64,000 nucleotides of DNA from Aphrocallistes beatrix. Lineage: Eukaryota; Porifera; Hexactinellida; Sceptrulophora; Aphrocallistidae. This document shows, one piece after another, positions 11,401 through 22,700 of the stretch. Where the stretch lies: positions 2,953,674 to 3,017,673 of the forward strand of contig OY725501.1 in assembly GCA_963281255.1 (NCBI GenBank), read 5' to 3'. The position numbers were made by a program, and so were the translations under genes. Each line of letters begins with the position of its first letter. The first letter of the stretch is position 1. The notes below the pieces were generated by a model. It searched no databases, was not told the DNA's origin, and worked only from the letters and a program-made list of their open reading frames with translations.

Positions 11401-13512
11401 TCCAAGCTAGATCGACCGATTAACCGCTCTGAATCTTTCTTGATCCTCGACACGGAGGGATTGGATGCCATTGAGAGAGATAACATAAGAGACACTTCTT
11501 TGATCCATTTTGACAGAACAATGGTTCTATTCTGCCTCTCTGTCTCTCAAGCCGTCATCATTAATGTCAAGGGAGATATAGGAAGTGAAATGCAGAATCT
11601 TTTACAAATCTGTGCTTACTCTCTGCAACGACTCAAAGTAAGTAAGGTGAAAGCCCCGAGAATTTTCTTCGTTCTGAATCAACAAGCAGATCCTGATCCC
11701 AACAAGCATCTAGACTCTATCAACCTTCTCATGGAGAAACTCAGCACTGAATCTTGTCTTATGGAAACTGAAGGAGTGAAGATTTCTGATCTTATACAGG
11801 TTTCCAGAGATAATCTATTCATACTACCTTCTGCTTTCAATTCTCAACAGATGAATAAGCCTGGAGCTAACTTGTTTGATTCAAATGCTATAAAACTCTC
11901 TCCAACGATTGCTTTTGCAGACAAATGTTCCAAACTAAGAATCAGCATTATAAACCAATTGGATCATATGCCACTAGGAGACAGAGCTCCTTTCGAGAGT
12001 ATGAGTGAGTGGATGGAGATGGCTGGCGTTATTTGGGATACAATAATCAGGTATCAAGATATTGTGAAATACAAGAATCTTGAAGAATTGATGTGTAGCA
12101 ACAAACTAAGCAAAATTGTCACAGAACTGCTTGAAAAGAATATCTATAATATTCATAAGGAATTCACAGAGTTGACCAAAGAACTCTGCGAAGAAATAGA
12201 TATATTCTTAACAAAGGTAATGATGAAATTTGATAAAACTTTTGAAAAACACCAAGAAATATGTTTGAGGGAGTTTCGTAAGAAAATTCAGGAAGATCCA
12301 CTACTCTTGAAAAAAATGGAATATATTTCCAAGGAATCAATTATCACCATGAAAAGATTAATCTATGTTGTGAGAAAACAGCATGAAGATCAACTGAAGC
12401 TGCAAATAAAATCAGTATTAACAGAGATAAAGCTATCTGAAAGTATGAAAAAATTCCAAGAAGAAATCATAAAAAATGTTGATAAGTATTTGGGTTTTAG
12501 TATAAAAGAACAAGAAAAAGCTTTCGACGAAACTTGGAATGAAACTTTTGGAATCGAAGACCATGAAGAAGAATCTCGCGAATGTGAAGAAAATTTCTCA
12601 AATTTATATTCTATCTTTAAAATGGAATACAACGCTATGGAAAATAAACAGTTTATCTTTACACTATTCCGGAATCTCAAATTCGATTTAGATGATATCC
12701 TTAATTCAATCAAGGAAGATATTATGAGTAGATGTCTTAGACCTTTTAAATTGCCTCAAGAAGATAAATTGTTTTATCCTTCATATGATTATCATATTCC
12801 TATTAAGGAAATGTCTCCATACAACGGGAGACCCCATTATAGCTATGTTTGCCAATCAACTTTATTCAAGTTAGAGAAGCCTTGGTATACTTCAAGGTTA
12901 AATCCTGCCCCGGCAGAATTAACTCCATTTCAATGGATCCCATCTAAATGTGTTGACTTATTACGACACTGTTCTGGATTTTACAATCATCCAGATATTA
13001 TTTGGAGATATCCAAAACATAAACAACTAGATTATTTGACTTCTGCCTTGAGAAGTCCAGATGATTTAGAAGTGAGTACATGGCAACGATTTATTGACGA
13101 CATTTCATCTGATACTTTGAAACACTTAGAGACGAGTTCCAATGTCTCTCATGCCATCGTTAAACAGATTATCCATGAATTTTGTTTTAGAATTAGATTG
13201 TTCAACCATGAGTTTGGGTTTATTCACGCATGTCTATCTAACACTGCTGAGAGAACTCTCTCAACTTTGGTGTTTGCATACGCTTTCAAATTCCTCTGGT
13301 CTCAAAAAGCTAAAATCAGACGAGAAAACAGAGAAAAAAAGGATAATAAGCGACAGGATCATCTCCAATATTTTTTGCAAAAGATTGAAAATCGTAAAAT
13401 GGCTCGAGGTGCATGGAATCGAGAAACGATGGCAGAAAGTGATAAGAAATTTTCTCAAAAATATTCCTCAGACTATCTCGCATCAGTTAAGAGAGGAAAA
13501 CTTGATACTTGA
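8479..13512 (+). pseudogene. VLIG-like GTPase copy 2, broken by two frameshifts and a 3' deletion
   Basis: This is the middle paralogue of the GTPase at 16776. Three frames together cover the N-terminal helical region, the G domain and much of the helical body. The first frame (8479-9012) ends because the A run near 9000 is one base longer than in copy 3. The second (through 11410) ends at the same two-base CT expansion seen in copy 1. The third stops at 13512 after a deletion of about 1.86 kb. This deletion joins SVKRG of the body directly to the last codons of the gene, removing the Cys/His cluster and the VWA domain. Smaller in-frame deletions are also seen, for example about ten residues near 12200. 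The ATG used by copy 3 is missing, and an in-frame ATG lies slightly upstream at 8479. Almost certainly a pseudogene. Confidence 0.9.
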
Positions 13513-14312
13513 AAAACTTTTTATTTTATTTTGTTTTAGAGATAGGTTGCATGGAGAATTTCTCATTTAGTGGTATGTCATGTTATTTTAGGAGTTTAGT
13601 TTAGTTAGTTTTCTATAGCGTTGACCCTCTGTTATCTTATATTCAACCTTGCGTCTCGAGATTGTATTACCCTCTTTTGGATTTTTCTTTTTTTATGTAT
13701 ATTTTATATTCACTAAGATGCTTTGTATCTTTATTTGGGATGAAAGCATATGAGAACAAAATATCTGTCGACAGATTGATAGTGCAGCTCAATTAAGTGA
13801 CTCGTGGGACACGAATTGTGAATATTCTAATACATCTGCAAATATTCATTTTAGAGCTTAAAAATCTGAAATCTGAAATCTACATTAGGAAATATCGTAT
13901 AGTAATAATTGAGATTTCGTTTGTTAATTTATTTGCATAAAGAATATTGCATTGAAAACATTGTTTTCCATGTCAACCAATCAGATTTCAAGTTTAGGGA
14001 GTCTTTCAAAATCAAAGTATACTTGTATTAAGAAGTTTTAAAATGGAATATTTCGTGTAAATTCTGCTAATTAAATTCTAGCTACTCCACTACCAAGTAT
14101 TATCTGAAATGATCAGAGGCTAGGGATAAACAATGGAAGGAAGCGGAGCGCACGACAAAACGATATTTATATAATAATCCAACTAGAAGTAAATACATGA
14201 GCTAAGAAAAATATACAATGCACATTACACAGTAAAATATAGCAACATATAGTCAAATTATTCAAACTAAGCTAGAAGTCCATAGCTTAAATTCTAATAA
14301 TACAACACTTCA
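13513..14312. other. Spacer between GTPase copy 2 and the TMEM63 remnant
   Basis: The first ~250 bases repeat the 3' flank of the other GTPase copies (GAGATAGGTTGC, TTTCTATAGCGTTGACC). Bases from about 14210 on match the 3' flank of the TMEM63 gene near 25400-25500 (CACAGTAAAATAT, AAGTCCATAGCTTAAA). Between them is AT-rich DNA in which I see no gene. Confidence 0.7.
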
Positions 14313-16346
14313 TTAGGTATCTATCTTTACTCTCGCCTCATCATCATCTACGACTTCCATATCCATCTGAATAAAGTTGAAATAATCATAAACATACTTT
14401 TCAGCATCACCAATAAAGCGATCTGCTTCAACAAGATTTTCCTGTGACCTCTTCATGATGTTCTTAAAACTGTAGCGGAAATCATGAATGTACTTTTGGA
14501 ACCATCTGAAGCCTAATAGAGAAGTCAGAACGAGGAGTGCAAGAGACGTCATGCAGCTATTGAACACGAGTATATCTAACCTAAATGACTTGTATTTATA
14601 TAGTATGATAGACAGAATTAGAATATAAAGCTGAGAGAAAGAGAGATACGTATAGGAAACTAATTGCACGCAGGTGTACGGAGATACTGCCAGAGAACTC
14701 TTGAACACGTCTTGCCTGGTAAATAAGATTGTAGCGATCCACAGCCATCTTCATCATCAGGTAGAGTAGCCCACTCAATGTGATGAGAGGGAAGAGAGTC
14801 CCACGATTGCGATTGAGATCTTAACCAGCACCCATGCATACTCTGTCCCAAACTCGAATATGTATTTGTATCCGTCGTGAGTACGCTTGGTTTCCACTTC
14901 GTTCCGCGCACTCAGCTTCCTGTAGAGGTAGATTAACAGAGCTGGAATTCGAAACATTTGAATTAAGACAAAGAAAGATGAAATGACCAAAAGGTTCATG
15001 AAATATATACCAGTATTAGGGGCGAATGCGATCGTAGTCACACTCGTGAATCCAGTAAGTGAGTTGTTATCACTCGTCTGCTTATCGATGATTATAGCAA
15101 ACAGAATGTTGAAACTGGTGAAGGAAAATGAAGGAAATATGAGGAGCATTAGCAAAAGGAATGAATAGGTTTTCAATATGGTTGCTTGCATAGTATCCGA
15201 TTTGGTCCAATGGAACTCGAGATAGGAGGAGTAGGATACGATTAGTGGGATCAAAGAAGAAAACAGCACCAGTAACAGTGGACCAGCGTACGCGAGTGAC
15301 AAAGATTTAATAGCACCGAAAGCAGTATTATCCGAATAACCAAAGCGACCGAAAATATTTTCAAGTAAGTTATCGAGTCCATCAGTCTCACTGTCAGGAT
15401 CAGACCCAGCAGTCATGTTACTGGACAGTCCAGTCGATCCGAGAATCTTATTGAGAATGTAAAACATAGCTGATGGGGTGGTGAAGAATATCAATAGGAT
15501 CAGGATGCCTAAGTTAACTATGCCCCATCTTAAGTACCAGAGAATAATCCTCCATTTCGAAGTGCGAATGTTGGCCCAGTTCACATCAGAGGGAGCGGGA
15601 GCCCGACTCACTCTCCATTTATTTTGTGCTAATAAATTGGATTCAGTGGATTCGGGACGCCCACAGAACAGTTGGTACCTCTTGCAGACAGAGAACAAAT
15701 CTAAATCCTGGCGAAAACCGACAAATGTCATGCCCTGTGGAGAAGCGAGTGCCTTCTCCTTCTCTCTTTCCTTCTTGTCCTTAAGTTCTGCGATTAGACG
15801 ACGGTAGTAGTCGATTTCCCTGACAGGTTTCATCCAACATACGAACTTACCGATTCCAGTGTATATGTCATGTTCCACGCCGTACTTCTCTTCCAGTGAC
15901 TGGTAGGTCCCAAAGGATTTCTCTGCCTCGACGAGTCTATTACGCAGGGAGTCATACGTAGCGACATCATACACGAAATCGATCGTAGTGGGAGCTTCTT
16001 CCTTTTCAGTCTGAAAGAAATGCTTTCGTAGAGATTGCTTTAGTTCTTCAGTTTCTTCTTGACTCTGTAGAGATGGTAAGTGGCAGATCTGTAGGACATT
16101 GTATTTGAATCTGTTCTTGTCCTCGTAACTGTATAGAATACGTCTGTAGTTCAGACTGACTATGAAGCCTATCATGACGAGTGCATGCGTCATTATCGAG
16201 TGTAGCCAGAATATGTCATACTTCGTATTGCCTGACTCATCACAAGAGAGACAGGCTGAGACGGTCTTGGTGACAATCGTGCTCATTGTGGTTATGGCAT
16301 TTTGCAGCTCCTTTACTTTAATTAGCCAATATGGAATGATCTTCAT
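14313..16346 (-). pseudogene. TMEM63/OSCA-like channel remnant (5' deletion and two frameshifts)
   Basis: This is a decayed duplicate of the intact gene at 25501-27936, with long stretches of near-identical protein. It shows three lesions. First, the N-terminal ~155 codons are gone: the codons for TMSTIV are joined to DNA that, in the intact locus, lies near 28270 upstream of the gene. Second, four bases are missing in AGAGTCCCACGATTG at about 14800, where the intact copy has AGAGTCCCATACACG. Third, two bases are missing in GCTGAGAGAAAGAG at about 14640. Frames 14775-16346 and 14313-14708 carry most of what remains. The central helices survive, including the SDVNWANIRTSKWR segment that aligns with the TMEM63 family. 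Not expected to make a channel. Confidence 0.9.
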
Positions 16347-16627
16347 AGTTCATTTAGCTTCGTTGCACTCTGAATTAATTAAAAGTGCCCCGCTTTTTCA
16401 CAGATTTCTCTTATGTCTAATTTTGTATTTTTATATATAATACTTTTCTATTGTGTATCCTGCCTATGTCTCGCTCTTAGCATTGCTCATGTTGGCAAGT
16501 GTGAAAACTTAATCATAAATATTAGTCGAGTATAGCCGTATTGAAATCATTACATAAATCTATATATTAAATACCCACTAGACTGTCGAATAAGAAATTT
16601 TAATACCTCCGAAAATCCCCACTTCTC

Positions 16628-16762
16628 CATGTTTTGTTGCATTTTAATTACACCCTTCTCTCCCCTTCAATTGAAACACTACGCCACGTTTGAACAGCTC
16701 CAGTATGATTATTTAAATTTAGTATTTCTTATTGTTATCTAGCGTGGATACATTAGTGTATG
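16628..16762 (+). promoter_or_regulatory. Conserved 5' flank of GTPase copy 3
   Basis: Counterpart of 8348-8478. It contains GTATGATTATTTAAATTTAG and TTGTTATCTAGCGTGG, 15-60 bases before the ATG at 16776. Probable promoter/leader; no TATA box or response element is recognised with confidence. Confidence 0.45.
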
Positions 16763-16775
16763 GTTATATTTAGCT

Positions 16776-19700
16776 ATGGATCATAAGACTACTGTTACAG
16801 ACCCCGAAGGAGATGAGAGTGATATAGCATCCAAGGAAACCGGTACACTTCCCAAAGGAGATGAGAGTGATATAGCATCCAAGGAAACCGGTACACTTCC
16901 CAAAGGAGATGAGAGTGATATAGCATCCAAGGAAACCGGTACACTTCCCAAAGGAGATGAGAGTGATATAGCATCCAAGGAAACCGGTACACTTCCCAAA
17001 GGAGATGAGAGTGATATAGCATCGAAGGAAATCGATACACTTCCCAAAGGAGATGAGAGTGATATAGCATCCAAGGAAACCGGTACACTTCCCAAAGGAG
17101 ATGAGAGTGATATAGCATCCAAGGAAACCGGTACACTTCCCAAAGGAGATGAGAGTGATATAGCATCCAAGGAAACCGATACACTTCCCAAAGGGAAAAA
17201 AAGTGATTCATACGTAAAATGGATGAAGTCTAGTACTGATGATAATTTGTGTAGAAATTCTTACTCATTTACTTCTGCACATAGTCCAATTTCCTGTGAA
17301 ACCTCTATCGATCCTGCTCCCTCGATGAATCAAAATCCTACACCTAGTGACAATGATGGAATTGCTAGCGAAACTTCTGAAGATAATCTAATCCAGGATA
17401 AAGACGCTGAATTGAAGGTAAGTTTGTCATCTTTAGGTTTAGAACAAAAACACATTGAATTTATAATAGAGCAGGGTGAAAAATATTTTCATAAGTCACG
17501 AATTTTATCAATGAAGTTGAAAATTCCTGAAGATATAGCTAGCAAGGCTTTGGAAATTTTTGAAATTTCTAAAGATCCTCCACTCAAATTGACTCTAGAT
17601 ATCAGCAATAAGATACAAGTATGCTTGAAAGAATATCCTGATGTAAACACAAATATGGACATAGCTCTGTTATGCGATGTGAGCGAGGAATTAGTATCAA
17701 AATATTTTGAATCTCAACCACTAACTGAAATTGAGAAAGTGTTAATTGAAGAAAAGTATAACAAAGACATCTCAGTTATTGAGATATCTAATGTTTTAAA
17801 CATTGCGGAAAACAAAGTCAGAGAACACATTGAAAAAACCTTTGTGACATTCTCCGGTGAAGAGGGAACTATTGTCTTAAACATTATATGCAATTATTTT
17901 GGAGAAATCTCAATTTCTGCTTTGAGAGAAAAAATAATATCCAAAAATCTAAAACTACAAGACCAGTTAGGATATATACTGCCTAGAAGAAGTAAAAATG
18001 AATACCAAATAGTGAAAAAGTATTTCTTGAACTACGAAGAATCAAGGAAATTTCTCGACATTGATTTCGATTTAACTGCGAAAGATATTTCTCTAATTAA
18101 GAAGAATAGTAAAGATAATGTAGAACAGTTGAGTGTGAAATTAAACAAAATTGAGTCAGTTATCAGAGATTACATTCATCGCTATTCACCACACCCTATT
18201 GAAACTACATGTAATACAACGCTTCAAGCAAAACAGATTGAGTCTATTTCCAGGGCTTTTGGGAGCAAAAAGATTTCATTTGACGAATACAGAATGATAG
18301 TTACTCATTCATTCGATCGCATTATTAGTGACGTTGAAGAGACTTGTAAATCAAAGACCCCAAAACAGCTGCTAATTGATTTGCTGCCTCTTGCCTTTTA
18401 TTACCTCAAGTGCAGCCTCCCCTTTGAAGATATCGCGAGAATAATCGCCAATGTTACCGACATTACTCTGACCACACACGACGTTTTTAACATGATATTC
18501 CAACTCTCTGATCCTGTTCTCAGAGGTTTGTGCATTGAGCACTATTCCTTTAGTAATCCAGTCCCAATCTATTATCCCAAACTGAGAACATCTTCTTCTT
18601 CAAATAAGGAATTTGAAGTCTGTAAAGAATTGTGGTATTGTCTTGAAAAGCACAACGGCTTGATTTCATTTGGATTGGGAAGAGTGGCATGGAACACTGT
18701 TGGCAAGTCATATCTCTTAGATGTGATATTTGAGACAGATTTCGTGAAGGCCAGTCCACAGACCAGTGCGTTCCATTCTGGTTCCATCGATATTCAGATA
18801 ACCAAAAACCTCTTCGGCGAAGTTGAAAGTAAAAGCAGTGAATCAATGAATTGGGCATACATTGATTGTCATCGCAATTCTAACCCAAAAGTCATCACTG
18901 CAATGTGCACTCATCTTGATGTGGCTCTTATTCATGTATGCTTCAATGACTTCAAAAGAAATCAACCTGAATTACTAAAAGAGATAAAAGTTTTAGAAAA
19001 TTATCTGAAACACATCTATTTATTTATCAGAGATTGCGAAGGTGTTGAAGTTAGTGTGACACATGAAAAAACTTTTGGCAGTTCAGTGACGTTGGTTCAT
19101 ATTCCTAATTTAAAAAGGGACGATATTAAGACTCACAAAATACTAAAATCTCTGAAGAATATCGGATATGAAATACTTCATTTACAAATAAAAAATCCCA
19201 AACTTGTTACGAGTCAATTTTTGGAAGATGTAATTCTTGAATTAGATTTTGAAACTGGGAAAGAGATACAGAAAGACCATCAACTTGTCTTAAAGATAAC
19301 TGAGCAAATTTATAATACAACAATTCAATCAAAAAAGGTGGATTTTCGGTGTCTAAATTATTATCCTCATTTTGTGGATTACATGAGTGCATTCCATAGA
19401 GCTGCTTATGAGACAGATCAGAATGTCATAGATAAACTGAACAATGAGTGCAAGGAACTCGATGAAAAATTAAACGAAATCTCGAAAGGAAATATCGTGG
19501 GATATTTTAACGCTATCCTTCAACGTGAAAATTCCATATTAATTTTGTGGAAATTATCCAGAGAACTTTTCCATCTGACTTCGAGTCTTGCTATCGAGAA
19601 AGAAGAAGTGGCACAAACTGTGAAAGAACAAAAAAATGTTAAATACACCCTTGAGATTCTCTGGAGAGAAGCACTCCTCTCTCAGAAATATGGACAGAAT

Positions 19701-22700
19701 TCAAAAGACGCAGATAAGAGTAACTTCCAAGACGAGTTTGCTTCTAGCTTTAGTGAGCATGTTGGTCTCGGTGAAGCTTTCGAACTGATTGATGGTGATA
19801 ATTTGAGATTTTTTAACAAAGATATTGACGCTCTTCTGTGTAAATTTTACGCGAAAAAATACGACTTTCTGAAAAAGTTAAACTATGGAAAAGGCGTTAA
19901 ACTTAATTCTGCTCCAATTGTAGTAAGCATATTTGGTCCTCAAAGTTCTGGAAAATCTACTCTACTCAATTACTGCTTCGGTTGTAAGTTTCTAACAAGT
20001 GCTGGCAGGTGTACGAGAGGGATATACGGCTCTCTTTCCAAGCTAAATCGACCGGTTAACCGCTCTGAATCTTTCTTGATCCTCGACACGGAGGGATTGG
20101 ATGCCATTGAGAGAGATAGCATAAGAGACACTTCTATGATCCATTTTGATAGAACAATGGTTCTATTCTGCCTCTCTATCTCTCAAGCAGTCATTATTAA
20201 TGTCAAGGGAGATATAGGAAGTGAAATGCAGAATCTTTTACAAATCTGTGCTTACTCTCTGCAGCGACTCAAGGTGAATAAGGTGAAAGCCCCGAGAATT
20301 TTTTTCGTTCTGAATCAACAAGCAGATCCTGATCCCAACAAGCATCTAGACTCTATCAACCTTCTCATGGAGAAACTCAGCACTGAATCTTGTCTCACGG
20401 AAACTGAAGGAGTGAAGATTTCTGATCTTATACAGGTTTCCAGAGATAATCTATTCATACTACCTTCTGCTTTCAATTCTCAACAGATGAATAAGCCTGG
20501 AGCTAAATTGTTTGAGTCAAATGCTATAAAACTCTCTCCAACGATTGCTTTTGCAGACAAATGTTCCAAACTAAGAATCGGCATTATAAACCAATTGGAT
20601 CATATGCCACTAGGAGACAGAGCTCCTTTCGAGAGTATGAGTGAGTGGATGGAGATGGCTGGCGTTATTTGGGACACAATAATCAGGTATCAAGATATTG
20701 TGAAATACAAGAATCTTGAAGAATTGATGTGCAGCAACAAACTAAACAAACTAGTCACAGAACTGCTTGAAAATAATATCTATCATAATCATAAGGAATT
20801 TACAGAATTTACCAAAGAACTCTGCAATGAAATAGATAGCATTGAGTCCTATCTTCATCCTAATATAATCTTAATAGAAGTAATGATGAAATTTGATGAA
20901 GTTTTTCTAAAACACCAAAAAATCTGTTCAAGGGAGTTACGTATCAAAATTCAAGAAGATCCACTCTTGAGAAGAATGGAACATATTTGCAAGGAATTAG
21001 ATGCCAACATGGAGAGATTGATCTATGTTGTGAGAAAGCAACATGAAGATCAGCTAAAGCTGCAAATAAAATCAGTATTAACAGAGATAAAGCTATCTGG
21101 AAGTATGAAAAAATTCCAAGAAGAAATCATAAAAAATGTCGAAAAGTATTTAGGTTTTAGTAAAAAAGAACAAGAAAAAGCTTTCGAAGAAACTTGGAAT
21201 GAAACTTTTGGAATCGAAGACCACGAAGAAGAATCTCGCGAATGTGAAGCACATTTCTCAGATTTATATTCTATCTTTAAAACAGAATACAACGCCATGG
21301 AAAATAAACAGTCCATCTTTACACTATTCCGGAATTTCAATTTCGATTTAGATGATATCCTTAGTTCAATCAAAAGAGATATTATGAGTAGATGTCTTGA
21401 ACCTTTTAAATTGCCTCAAGAAGACAAATTATTTTATCCTTTGTATGATCACCATATTCCTATTAAGCATATGTCTACATACAACGGGAGACCCCATTAT
21501 AGTTATGTTTGCCAATCAACTTTATTCAAGTTAGAGAAGCCTTGGTATAAATTTTATGCAGGGGTAGAATTAACTCGATTTAGATGGATCCCATCTCAAT
21601 GTGTTAGCTTATTACGACACTGTTCTGGAATTTACAATCATCCAGATATTATTTGGAAACACAAAAAGTCAATACAACTAGATTATTTGGCTTCTGCCTT
21701 GAGAAGTCCAGATGATTTAGAAACGAGTACATGGCAACGATTTATTGATGACATTTCATCTGATACTTTGAAACACTTAGAGACGAGTTCCAATGTTTCT
21801 CATGCCATCGTTAAGCAGATTATCCATGACCTTTCTTTTAGAATTAGATTGTTCAACCATGAGTTTGCGTTTATTCACGCATGTCTATCTGACACTGCTG
21901 AGAGAACTCTTTCAACTTTAGTGTTCACATATGCTTTCAAATTCCTCTGGTCTCAAAGGGCTAAGATCAGACGAGAAAACAGAGAAAAAAAGGATATAAA
22001 AAAACAGGATCATCTCCAATATTTTTTGCAAAAGATTAAAATTCGTAAAATGGCTCGAGGCACATGGAATCGAGAAACGATGGCAGAAAGTGATAAGAAA
22101 TTTTCTCAAAAATATGCCTCAGACTATCTCGCTTCAGTTAAGAGAGGGTTGATAACCTTTGAACAACAAAATTATTTGAAAACATATCTTGAGGATAGAA
22201 AAGAATTACTATCTCATGAAAGTATACTAAACCTAGCTCAAGATGTTCTCTTCAAAGAACTGAATAATCATGGTGAAGAAGTTACAGATACAGAAAATTT
22301 CGTTGTTCAATTTATTTGTAACAGAAATCATTTATTGAAGTCGATGTTTGAAGAGAAATGGTCCGAAATAGAAAATATCCTTTATCAAAGTATATCACAG
22401 AATTTGAAGATGAGGTTTGAAAAAAAGACATCAGTCCTAATTAATACAGTAAGCAAACTCTTACACGAATTGAATGGCAGGTCTGATGAAATGGTCAGTC
22501 ATGAAAAATTCTGCACCAAAGGGTTTGATTCAGACAGTAATTTTGAATCGGTTGAATTTGGAGAACTTGATCTTGCTGAAAAGAAAGAATTACCTTTTAA
22601 AGCAATGAATATCTATCTTAAAAACTATCTCGACCCTCCAATAACTCCAGAGTTGTTTGCCCAACACTTTTCTAATATCTTTGAAGTGGATGGTCATAAA

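Noticed and set aside
16781..17211. Long antisense frames across the 48-bp repeat (136-138 codons)
   Set aside because: They are repeats of the same 16-residue pattern read backwards; any 48-bp array with no stop in one unit gives this. Shadow of the coding repeat.
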